DNA of 10,004 nt from Armatimonadota bacterium. Its GTDB lineage: Bacteria > Armatimonadota > Fimbriimonadia > Fimbriimonadales > Fimbriimonadaceae. The translations under genes and the position numbers were made by a program. The stretch covers positions 1 through 10,004 of the forward strand of contig JAFAFM010000223.1 of NCBI GenBank assembly GCA_023423495.1, read 5' to 3'. Below the pieces are notes generated by a model. It had not been told where the DNA came from and ran no database searches. It worked only from the letters and a program-made list of their open reading frames with translations. Below are positions 1 through 6,273 of this stretch, piece after piece (position 1 is the stretch's first letter; each line of letters begins with the position of its first letter).

Positions 1-2112
1 GTCCACGAGCCCGCCCAAGAAACCGGCAAGAAGGGCAAGCGAGCCAAGGCCAAGCAAGAGGACGTGACGGAAGAACCAGGTATCTCTGGTGTGACGGCGG
101 AATCTGTTGCGGAGCCTGAACCAGAACCCCCTGTTGCAGAGGCCATGCCGGCGCCCGAAGAAACCTCAACTGAAGAAGTGGTCGACGTTCAGGCCGAAGC
201 GCAAGCTGCGCCCGAGCCTGAAGCAGTTCCTGAGCCAGCGGTCGAAGAAACACCCGCCGCGACAGAAGTCGTCGCAGAAGCCACGACGGTTGAGGAGCCG
301 GTCGTCGAGGAGCCGGTCATCGAGGTGCCAGCCGCTGAAGAACCTCTCTCAGACGAAGAGCCCCCAACTGAGCAATCCGTTGCTCTTGAGCCACTTCCGC
401 TAGCGGAACCGACTTCATTGCCCGGCGAACCCGTCGCTATCGAACCCGAAATCTCGCCTGAAGTGCAGCCTGTTTATCAGGTCGAAAGTTCCGAAGTCGT
501 GGAGGCCGCCCCTATTGAAGACCGGCCCGCCGCAAAGCTTGTCACGGTCGAAGTTGGCGGTGGCGCAGATTCGGCTCACTTAACTGCAAAGGAGCGCAAG
601 AAATCCAAGAAGCAAGAAGAAGTCCGAGAGCTGGAGTACCGGTATGAGGAAAAAACATCTGAACCGGCTTACAAGGAATTCAACTTCAATAATGCCATCA
701 AGAAGATGACAGAGGCGGAGGCGCCTGCGCCAAAGGAGAAGCCGTCGCGCGCCAAAGAAGTTGCTCCCGCGCCGGTGTCATTCAAGCTTGAGGATCTTCC
801 CGCAAAGCTCGAAACGTTTGAGGATGACGACGCCGAAGCGGTTCTGCCCACCCTCAAGCCCGTCGAGCCGGCAACACCTTCTAACAAGGCGGAGGAGATC
901 GAGGCGGTTAAGCAAGTTCTAAAGAATCTTGAGCCCAAGAAGAGTGCCGCTGAGGACGTCGAAGCTTTCGACCACGAGCTTGAGGACCATGGCGCGGCGC
1001 AGATGGGTCACTGGACGGGCTACGCCGGCTCCGGCGCCCGCAAGTGGAGCAGCGAGTCCTCTCGCCCGCTCGAGCTTGGCAAATTCCAAGGTGACCTCAA
1101 GCCCCTCACGCCAATCGAAACGGCGCCGATCGGTGACGATATCACCGGCCTAACTTTCGGATTTGGCCGCGTGATGTATGCCTGCGGAAATACGATCCAT
1201 GGGTTCTGGCCCGGCCGGGATGCTCGTCATCTTAGCTTGGACAACATCCTGCCTGCGGGCGACTGGCGATTGGCCATCAAAGGTCAGTCCCTTTACATCG
1301 CTGAAGAGAAGCGGGTCAAGATCGTCTCCATGCAAGGCTGGTTCGTCCTCGAGCAGTTCACCGGTGAATATCTGGATCAACTCATCGGTTCATCCTGCTG
1401 GATCGGACTCCGAAATCAGAATGGCGCCGTCTTGGATCTTCGCGATCTCCGCGGTCAAATGATCGCTCAAGCCGTTCAGTTGAACATGGACGTCGAGGGG
1501 CTCCAACTCTGCGCAACGCCCTCAAGAATCTTTGCCGGCTCTAAAGCTGGCAAGATCGTCGAGGTCACCCAGCATGGAACGGAGGAAATCGGGAGAGGCC
1601 CAGAAGGCGCGGAACTGCAGCACCTCACGGTTCTGGACGAACAACCCGTCGCCGTTTTCAAGACGCAATCCGGAATGGAATGCTGGCATTTTGGTGACAC
1701 GGCGACGAAGTTGGATCTCGGAATCCAATCCTTCTCCAACGCTCCGGTATTACTTGGAAACAAGCTTTACCTCGCATCGCTGGATTCGACCGAACTGGTT
1801 GTGGCCGACATCAAGAAGAACACTGTCTCCCGAACACCCGCATTCGAGGGAGTGTCTGGATTGAGCCGCCTGATCGGCGTGTACCACAAGGGTCAGCATG
1901 ATCTCATTGCGATCACTGCGGACGCCGGAAAGAAAGGCGGGAGGTTGATATTGCTGGATCCGAAGTCGGGCAAGGAAATCGTTCTTGCTTCAGTTGGCCA
2001 AGCAAAAGTGAATTTGATAGTGGCGGACCATCACGTGGTGTTCTCGACGAGCAGCCAATTCCAGAACGTGATTCGAGTCCTTGAGCCATTTTCCGCAAAA
2101 CTTGCGGCTTAG
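1..2112 (+). CDS. Acidic Pro/Glu/Ala-rich protein with C-terminal beta-propeller-like domain (5' end outside window)
   Basis: The frame is open from the first base and ends at TAG 2110-2112, giving 703 visible residues. A GTG at 64 could be read as a start, but the codons before it continue the same Lys/Glu-rich composition (KKGKRAKAKQED) and no well-spaced ribosome site precedes it, so the gene most likely begins upstream. Visible residues 22 to about 190 are dominated by Glu, Pro, Ala and Val and look disordered. Residues about 190-330 are a mixed-charge linker with a Lys-rich patch (KERKKSKKQEE). From about residue 370 to the end come repeated short beta-strand units (such as GRVMYACGNTIHGFW, SLYIAEEKRVKIV, RIFAGSKAGKIVEV, RLILLDPKSGKEI) that resemble WD40 or PQQ-like propeller blades of about 45 residues. 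I recognise no catalytic motif and cannot name the family. A scaffold or binding role is inferred. No membrane segment is visible in this part. Confidence 0.8.
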   Translation, partial: VHEPAQETGKKGKRAKAKQEDVTEEPGISGVTAESVAEPEPEPPVAEAMPAPEETSTEEVVDVQAEAQAAPEPEAVPEPAVEETPAATEVVAEATTVEEPVVEEPVIEVPAAEEPLSDEEPPTEQSVALEPLPLAEPTSLPGEPVAIEPEISPEVQPVYQVESSEVVEAAPIEDRPAAKLVTVEVGGGADSAHLTAKERKKSKKQEEVRELEYRYEEKTSEPAYKEFNFNNAIKKMTEAEAPAPKEKPSRAKEVAPAPVSFKLEDLPAKLETFEDDDAEAVLPTLKPVEPATPSNKAEEIEAVKQVLKNLEPKKSAAEDVEAFDHELEDHGAAQMGHWTGYAGSGARKWSSESSRPLELGKFQGDLKPLTPIETAPIGDDITGLTFGFGRVMYACGNTIHGFWPGRDARHLSLDNILPAGDWRLAIKGQSLYIAEEKRVKIVSMQGWFVLEQFTGEYLDQLIGSSCWIGLRNQNGAVLDLRDLRGQMIAQAVQLNMDVEGLQLCATPSRIFAGSKAGKIVEVTQHGTEEIGRGPEGAELQHLTVLDEQPVAVFKTQSGMECWHFGDTATKLDLGIQSFSNAPVLLGNKLYLASLDSTELVVADIKKNTVSRTPAFEGVSGLSRLIGVYHKGQHDLIAITADAGKKGGRLILLDPKSGKEIVLASVGQAKVNLIVADHHVVFSTSSQFQNVIRVLEPFSAKLAA
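292..321 (+). repeat. Two 15-bp tandem copies inside the acidic linker
   Basis: GAGGAGCCGGTCGTC (292-306) is followed directly by GAGGAGCCGGTCATC (307-321), with one mismatch, and a third unit begins GAGGTGCC at 322. The repeat is in frame and encodes the EEPV(V/I) units of the Pro/Glu-rich tail. It fits growth of the linker by slippage or in-frame duplication. Confidence 0.6.
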
Positions 2113-2124
2113 TGGGAACTCTTC

Positions 2125-2155
2125 TCCCCTTTGGTACTTATAATGCCGGAGGGGA
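2125..2155 (+). terminator. Hairpin terminator candidate after gene 1
   Basis: Starting 12 bases after the stop codon, 2125-2136 can pair with 2144-2155 in a continuous 12-bp stem: TCCCCT with AGGGGA at the base, then TTGGTA with TGCCGG. Three of the pairs are G-U. The loop is seven bases (CTTATAA). The G-U pairs form only in RNA copied from the plus strand, which fits a role at the end of the plus-strand gene 1. No T-run follows (ACATTGCAAC), so it is not a textbook intrinsic terminator. It may act with a termination factor or simply protect the 3' end. Confidence 0.5.
2139..2144 (+). promoter_or_regulatory. Possible -10 box (TATAAT) for the prepilin-like gene
   Basis: A perfect TATAAT lies 79 bases before the ATG at 2223, and is the only exact copy I found on the plus strand. 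No recognisable -35 box lies 16-18 bases upstream (GAACTC at 17), and there is no TGn extension. The box also sits in the loop and last pair of the preceding hairpin. It could be a real promoter giving a leader of about 70 bases, or it could simply be part of the terminator. Confidence 0.35.
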
Positions 2156-2168
2156 CATTGCAACTTAC

Positions 2169-2197
2169 GAAGCCAAAAACTGAACAGTTTGCGCTTC
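2169..2197 (+). promoter_or_regulatory. Leader hairpin / dyad upstream of the prepilin-like gene
   Basis: GAAGC (2169-2173) can pair with GCTTC (2193-2197). Inside it AAACTG (2177-2182) is the exact reverse complement of CAGTTT (2185-2190), with two bases between them. As RNA this gives a two-part hairpin with a four-base loop (GAAC). As DNA it is a 14-bp dyad that a dimeric repressor could bind. It ends 25 bases before the ATG. Its function is unknown and chance cannot be excluded in so short an element. Confidence 0.35.
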
Positions 2198-2222
2198 TCG
2201 TTGCGTCCTATCGCCGGTGTCT

Positions 2223-3005
2223 ATGAGAAGAGCTTTTACGTTAATCGAACTCTTGGTCGTCATTGCGATCATTGCAATCCTGGCCGCAATCCTTTTTCCC
2301 GTCTTTGCCCAAGCAAAGCTTGCCGCCAAGAAAGCACGCTCCTTGGCCCAGATGAAGCAACTTGGCGTTGCCGTGTACATGTATGCCGGAGACCATGACG
2401 ATTATTTCGTACCGTCATCGATCCGACCTGCAGTTCCGGACCCCGCCAACCCGAATCCGGAAATCTGGCCGCCCAAAGTCTTGCCCTACGTCAAGAACAA
2501 GGATCTGTTTGTGGCCCACGATACTGACGGCAAGTTCGCCGCCGATTGGACCGTTCGGCAGCAGCAGTCAATCGGCTTCACCGATGCGGCTGGCGTCGAC
2601 CTCACCTCAACCCAGTGTGTTGAAGGCGCGGCACTTCCTGGTTGCGAAGGGTTTGCTGGAGCCGCAAACTTCTCTCGAGCAGAGGAACCCGCAAGTGTAG
2701 GTCTGTTTGCAACGACACCACATGGAGTCGGCGGCAAGTGGCGAGGCTACGTTTTCAATCCCTACAACGGCCCCTCGGATCCGGCCGGCATCTACCAGAA
2801 TGGTCTTCCCATCATTGCCGATTACGATTACGTTGCCGCAAACCCAGCCCTGAGCCCGGGTGAGATGAAGCCAATCTATGCCAGATATGGTGCGGACAAG
2901 CAGGGCAACGGCATGACCCCGGTCATTTTTGCTGACGGCCACGCCAAGATGTATTCCGCAAAATCGATGAATGGATTCGGAAAGATCATCTGGCGATTCC
3001 GATAA
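2223..3005 (+). CDS. Type IV prepilin-like protein with N-terminal methylation motif and DGH-type C-terminus
   Basis: The ATG at 2223 gives 260 residues beginning MRRAFTLIELL. An in-frame GTG at 2217 would add only Met-Ser and is less likely. Residues 1-4 form the short basic leader and cleavage by a prepilin peptidase would fall before Phe5. Ala rather than the usual Gly is at -1, and Glu stands at mature position 5 as expected. The hydrophobic helix runs to about residue 30 and ends FPVFAQAK. The rest is a soluble domain ending with FADGHAKMY. It resembles the DUF1559/H-X9-DG family, but the His expected nine residues before DG is Gly here. Such proteins are numerous in Armatimonadota and Planctomycetota, and are inferred to be exported pseudopilins or surface proteins; the ligand is unknown. 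No good Shine-Dalgarno sequence precedes the start. No pilus-assembly gene is nearby. Confidence 0.85.
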   Translation: MRRAFTLIELLVVIAIIAILAAILFPVFAQAKLAAKKARSLAQMKQLGVAVYMYAGDHDDYFVPSSIRPAVPDPANPNPEIWPPKVLPYVKNKDLFVAHDTDGKFAADWTVRQQQSIGFTDAAGVDLTSTQCVEGAALPGCEGFAGAANFSRAEEPASVGLFATTPHGVGGKWRGYVFNPYNGPSDPAGIYQNGLPIIADYDYVAANPALSPGEMKPIYARYGADKQGNGMTPVIFADGHAKMYSAKSMNGFGKIIWRFR

Positions 3006-3010
3006 TCTAC

Positions 3011-3040
3011 TTGTCATCAAGCCACTTAAGGCACTAGGAT
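3011..3040 (+). promoter_or_regulatory. Possible promoter of the histidine kinase gene
   Basis: TTGTCA at 3011-3016 matches five of six -35 consensus bases, and TAGGAT at 3035-3040 matches four of six -10 bases, with 18 bases between them. Transcription would start near 3047, leaving almost no leader before the ATG at 3050. If AGGA at 3036-3039 is instead the ribosome site, transcription must begin further upstream. These two readings exclude each other. Confidence 0.3.
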
Positions 3041-3049
3041 GGAAAGCGG

Positions 3050-4510
3050 ATGTTTGTTAAGAACTCCGCTTTCCGAGGCACCCTTATTCGGTGGGAAGTC
3101 GGCTTATTAGCCGGCTTCGCCGTTCTTTTCATCCTATCCCTTCTGCGAACCGCCGCCATCGAACGGGCGATTGTCGCAGAAGAAAACGTCGAGAAAGGGC
3201 TTAACTCGGCCTACCAAACCGAAGTCGAGATCGAATCCCTTCTGACTCAGATTGCTGCCGTTGAATCAGGACATCGCGGCTACCTTCTTACTAATAATCC
3301 CGTATTCCTTGATGCCTACTATGCGAATCAGGATGGGCACGATCCTGCCATCGATTCCATCCGAGGAGGATTCCAACGCCTCAATTTGGGGACGCAAGAA
3401 GTTCAACTGTTCGACGCTCTGATCAAGAAGAAGTACCAGCACTTAAAGCGGAGTCTGGATCTATTCCAAAAGGGGCAGCGTGACCGAGCGGCGGACCTTG
3501 CTATCACGGGCGAAGGCAAAGATCTCATGGATGAGATCCGGGCATCTTCCAGTGTTCTATCTTCTGCCCTCCGAAGACATCGGTCCGAATTAGCAATTGA
3601 AGCGAATAGCGCCGACCTCATGACAAGCCGGATTAACCAGACCACTGGCCTCATGGGAACGCCGATCATCGTGCTTCTCCTCTTTTTAGCTTGGAGAGCC
3701 GTGCGTGCCTACTATGATGGAATCGAACTGCGGGCCAAACTCGCCAGCGAACTTGAAGAGGCGGTTATAACCCGTACGAATGAGTTGAAAACCGCAAAGG
3801 ACGAGCTTGAAGCCTTCAGCTACTCCGTATCCCACGACCTTCGGGGTCCCTTGCGAGCAGTGGTGTCGTATGCGGCGATGCTGGAGGAGGATTATGGGGA
3901 GAAACTCGACCCGGACGCCATCGAATATATCGACCGCATCAAAGCCTCAGGTCGAAGGATGAGTGAGTTGATCGACACGCTGCTCGCATTGTCAAGACTT
4001 TCGAGAGCCGATATCTCCGTCGAGGAAGTGGACGCAAGCGCTGTGGCGTCTGAAATCCTTGCCGACCTCCGCGCTGGCGCGCCTGAGGGTGCGCATACCG
4101 TCAGTATTGAACCAGGGATCATGGTGAAAGCAGATCGAAAGATGCTCACCACCCTACTGGATAACCTCCTTCGCAACGCTTGGAAATTTTCAGGCCGGAA
4201 TCCCAATCCCGAAATTCAAATATTCTTCGACGAACACCAGAACGCCATCGCGATTCAAGACAACGGTGTGGGATTCAACCAGGAGTACGCCAACAAGCTT
4301 TTCCAACCGTTTCAACGTCTCCACAGCGAGCGCGAGTTCGAAGGCACGGGGATTGGCCTTGCGATCGTGGATCGAATCGTCAAACGCCACGCGGGACGAG
4401 TCTGGGCCACTTCTGAAGTGGGTCAAGGCGCCACCTTCTACATTCAACTCTCGCCCGACGCCAAATCCATTTGGCAGGCGGACTCAGGCTTGAAGACAGG
4501 CGTTCGGTAA
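3050..4510 (+). CDS. CHASE3-type transmembrane sensor histidine kinase
   Basis: The protein has 486 residues. A first membrane helix lies at about 15-33, followed by an extracytoplasmic helical region to about 200 that fits the CHASE3 sensor fold (landmark ESGHRGYLLTNN at 72-83). A second membrane helix spans about 203-219. A coiled coil at about 225-255 leads straight into a HisKA domain without a HAMP domain. The phosphorylated His is His262 in SHDLRGPLRA. The ATPase domain shows an N box (DNLLRNAWKF, Asn372 and Asn376), a G1 box (DNGVGF, Asp404, Gly406, Gly408), an F-box-like FQPFQRL and a G2 box (GTGIGLAI, Gly432, 434, 436). All residues needed for autophosphorylation are present. The kinase region resembles the phytochrome-like class. 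There is no receiver domain and no response regulator in the window, so its partner is encoded elsewhere. The signal is unknown. Confidence 0.92.
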   Translation: MFVKNSAFRGTLIRWEVGLLAGFAVLFILSLLRTAAIERAIVAEENVEKGLNSAYQTEVEIESLLTQIAAVESGHRGYLLTNNPVFLDAYYANQDGHDPAIDSIRGGFQRLNLGTQEVQLFDALIKKKYQHLKRSLDLFQKGQRDRAADLAITGEGKDLMDEIRASSSVLSSALRRHRSELAIEANSADLMTSRINQTTGLMGTPIIVLLLFLAWRAVRAYYDGIELRAKLASELEEAVITRTNELKTAKDELEAFSYSVSHDLRGPLRAVVSYAAMLEEDYGEKLDPDAIEYIDRIKASGRRMSELIDTLLALSRLSRADISVEEVDASAVASEILADLRAGAPEGAHTVSIEPGIMVKADRKMLTTLLDNLLRNAWKFSGRNPNPEIQIFFDEHQNAIAIQDNGVGFNQEYANKLFQPFQRLHSEREFEGTGIGLAIVDRIVKRHAGRVWATSEVGQGATFYIQLSPDAKSIWQADSGLKTGVR

Positions 4511-4519
4511 GCTTTCCTC

Positions 4520-4918
4520 ATGTCCGGCGGCACCTACGAGAACGAAGTCCGACCCATTAAAGGAGGCGTTTTTCTCGATCGGACGCTCGGTTGGCTTAGC
4601 CTCGTTTGCGCATTGCCCGTTCTGGTATTAGCCGTCTACTGGCAGATGCACCCCGCCCTGTTGCCCGTCCAGCCAGGCTGGGTGCAGCCAGTGAAGATCT
4701 TTTTGATCGTTCTGGCCTTGTTAGGCATCTGCGCCGTTATCGCCAGTCGGCCCGGCGCCATCCGCCTTGCCTTGTGGCTGTACCTCATCCGAACTCTAGC
4801 TCTTTTCGTGATGTATCCGTGGAGTGGCGGCCCGAGGTTCTGGGGGACCGAATTAGCATGGAATTTGGTGGTCATCTGGTACTGCTGGATGCGGCTGAAG
4901 ACGATCGACAACGAATAA
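4520..4918 (+). CDS. Small four-helix integral membrane protein, function unknown
   Basis: The protein has 132 residues, starting at ATG 4520, nine bases after the kinase stop. Four hydrophobic segments are visible at about 23-41, 57-76, 80-100 and 110-127, with a Trp/Tyr-rich last helix (WNLVVIWYCWMRLK). Loops are short and there are no catalytic motifs, metal-binding clusters or signal peptide. No Shine-Dalgarno sequence precedes the ATG, so translation may depend on coupling to the kinase gene. I do not recognise the family. The tight spacing suggests co-transcription with the kinase and possibly a shared signalling role, but this rests on position alone. ATG 4520 is the only start that keeps the first helix complete. 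Confidence 0.75.
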   Translation: MSGGTYENEVRPIKGGVFLDRTLGWLSLVCALPVLVLAVYWQMHPALLPVQPGWVQPVKIFLIVLALLGICAVIASRPGAIRLALWLYLIRTLALFVMYPWSGGPRFWGTELAWNLVVIWYCWMRLKTIDNE

Positions 4919-4935
4919 CCCGCGCATCCCTCTGA

Positions 4936-4964
4936 GTAGGACCACGTTGCACCCTTTGGCCTAC
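4936..4964 (+). terminator. Weak terminator-like hairpin after the membrane protein gene
   Basis: GTAGG (4936-4940) pairs with CCTAC (4960-4964). After one bulged A, CCA (4942-4944) pairs with TGG (4957-4959), leaving a 12-base loop. It begins 18 bases after the stop codon and is followed by CTTTCCC, only a short pyrimidine run. It could end the kinase and membrane-protein transcript, but the signal is weak. Confidence 0.35.
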
Positions 4965-5007
4965 CTTTCCCAAATCCGAATCATCCTGACCCGCCAAAAT
5001 CCTTCCC

Positions 5008-5036
5008 CCGCCATGCGACGGCTGACGCAAGGGCGG
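5008..5036 (+). promoter_or_regulatory. Hairpin in the leader of rtcB
   Basis: CCGCC (5008-5012) pairs with GGCGG (5032-5036) and TGCG (5014-5017) pairs with CGCA (5026-5029), with a small internal loop between the two stems and an eight-base terminal loop (ACGGCTGA). The structure ends five bases before the ribosome-binding site. It could tune translation or transcript stability. No known riboswitch was recognised. Confidence 0.3.
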
Positions 5037-5041
5037 TCTAA

Positions 5042-5048
5042 AGAAGGA
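5042..5048 (+). promoter_or_regulatory. Ribosome-binding site of rtcB
   Basis: AGAAGGA lies four bases before the ATG at 5053. It supports that start and is the clearest Shine-Dalgarno sequence on the plus strand of this window. Confidence 0.65.
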
Positions 5049-5052
5049 AAAC

Positions 5053-6243
5053 ATGAAGTTGAAAACCTTTGGCCCCGTGGATGAGCGGGCCAAGCAGCAG
5101 ATCGAGCGATGCGCCCAGAGTGGCGAGATCGCCGTGCTGTGTGCGGATCACCACCCCGGCTACTCGCAGCCGATCGGGGGAGCGGTCGCCTATGCGGATC
5201 ATATCTCGCCGAGTGGTGTTGGTTACGACATCGCTTGCGGAAACAAGGCAGTTCTGACCGATGCTATGGCCGCTGATGTGGACGTGAAGGGAGTGATGGA
5301 CGACATCCAGCGCTTGATTGGCTTTGGAGTTGGGCGACCCAACCCGTCTCCAGTGGACCACCCGGTGCTTGAGAAGATTCAGAAAGCCGAATTTCGCCCG
5401 CAGCGAAAGATGATTCAGATGGCGCAAAGTCAGCTGGGAACCGTAGGTTCGGGGAACCATTATGTGGACCTGTTTGAAGATGAGCAGGGCCGCCTGTGGA
5501 TTGGCGTGCACTTCGGCTCTCGAGGCTTCGGTCATCGAACTGCCTCGGGATTCCTTGCTTTAGCAAAGGGAAAGAACTTTGACGACAAGGCGCCGGAAGG
5601 CGAGATGGATTCTCCGCCCGTGTTGCTGCCGTTGAACAAGCAGATCGGCCAAGACTACATCGAGGCGATGCACCTTGCGGGCGACTACGCCTACGCTGGA
5701 CGCGATGTCGTGGTGACCAAGGTTGTCGAAGACATCATTGGGTGTAAGGTCTTGGAGAACGTACACAACCATCACAATTTCGCATGGTTGGAAGATCACT
5801 TCGGCGAGAAGGTGTGGGTGGTACGTAAGGGATGCACCCCGGCATTCCCCGGTCAAAAGGGATTTGTCGGCGCTACGATGGGTGACACGTCCGTCATTCT
5901 CGAAGGTGTGGAGTCGGAAGACTCACGTGCCGGATTGTATTCAACCGTGCATGGCGCTGGACGGATCATGTCCCGAACTCAGGCGGCTGGCAAGCAGCGC
6001 TGGGTCAAGGGCGTGCCAACCCGAGTCTCAAAAGGCCTGGTCGACTGGGAGAAAGTCCAGCTTCAAATGATGGACAAGGGCATTGAGCTTCGAGGCGGCG
6101 GACCGGACGAGGCGCCGGAAGTCTACAAGAAGCTGCACGAAGTGCTCGGTTACCACCAAGGGACTATTAAGATCCTTCATCGCTTGAAGCCAATCGGAGT
6201 TGCGATGGCAGGTTCTGATGTTTACGATCCGTATAAGGATTGA
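5053..6243 (+). CDS. rtcB: RtcB-family RNA ligase (3'-phosphate/5'-hydroxyl RNA ligase)
   Basis: The product has 396 residues, close to the 408 of the E. coli enzyme. RtcB joins RNA 2',3'-cyclic-phosphate or 3'-phosphate ends to 5'-hydroxyl ends using GTP and Mn2+, in RNA repair or tRNA splicing. Visible motifs, in order: GVGYDIACGNK with the metal ligands Asp59 and Cys62; GSGNHYVD with His136; GVHFGSRGFGH with His153; VHNHHNFAWLEDHFGEKV with the third metal His near 241; and STVHGAGRIMSR with His300 as the guanylylated residue. A GGGPDEAPEVYK segment and a C-terminal DVYDPYKD follow. All expected active-site positions are present, so the enzyme should be active. The DIACGNK form marks a subtype distinct from the E. 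coli sequence. No archease, RtcA or RtcR gene lies within view, and there is no tRNA nearby. The gene stands alone, converging on the amidohydrolase operon. Confidence 0.93.
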   Translation: MKLKTFGPVDERAKQQIERCAQSGEIAVLCADHHPGYSQPIGGAVAYADHISPSGVGYDIACGNKAVLTDAMAADVDVKGVMDDIQRLIGFGVGRPNPSPVDHPVLEKIQKAEFRPQRKMIQMAQSQLGTVGSGNHYVDLFEDEQGRLWIGVHFGSRGFGHRTASGFLALAKGKNFDDKAPEGEMDSPPVLLPLNKQIGQDYIEAMHLAGDYAYAGRDVVVTKVVEDIIGCKVLENVHNHHNFAWLEDHFGEKVWVVRKGCTPAFPGQKGFVGATMGDTSVILEGVESEDSRAGLYSTVHGAGRIMSRTQAAGKQRWVKGVPTRVSKGLVDWEKVQLQMMDKGIELRGGGPDEAPEVYKKLHEVLGYHQGTIKILHRLKPIGVAMAGSDVYDPYKD

Positions 6244-6248
6244 GAGTC

Positions 6249-6268
6249 GGCCCCCAGATTTGGGGGCC
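6249..6268. terminator. Symmetrical hairpin between convergent genes (bidirectional terminator candidate)
   Basis: GGCCCCCA (6249-6256) and TGGGGGCC (6261-6268) form a perfect 8-bp stem with a GATT loop, all Watson-Crick, so it folds equally in transcripts from either strand. It lies in the 30-base gap between the rtcB stop and the stop of the minus-strand amidohydrolase. Neither side carries a clear T-run, so termination may be incomplete or factor-assisted. Confidence 0.65.
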
Positions 6269-6273
6269 AATTA

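Noticed and set aside
64..66. GTG as the start of the first gene
   Set aside because: The frame stays open to base 1 with the same Lys/Glu-rich composition and no well-spaced ribosome site precedes the GTG, so the gene probably starts outside the window.
4559..4566. AAAGGAGG, a near-perfect Shine-Dalgarno sequence inside the four-helix protein gene
   Set aside because: No ATG, GTG or TTG in the gene's frame follows at a workable distance. It encodes Lys-Gly-Gly and appears coincidental.
4947..4984. Possible rtcB promoter (TTGCAC with downstream AATCAT)
   Set aside because: The -35 match is only three of six bases and the spacing is about 26, too long for a normal sigma-70-type promoter.
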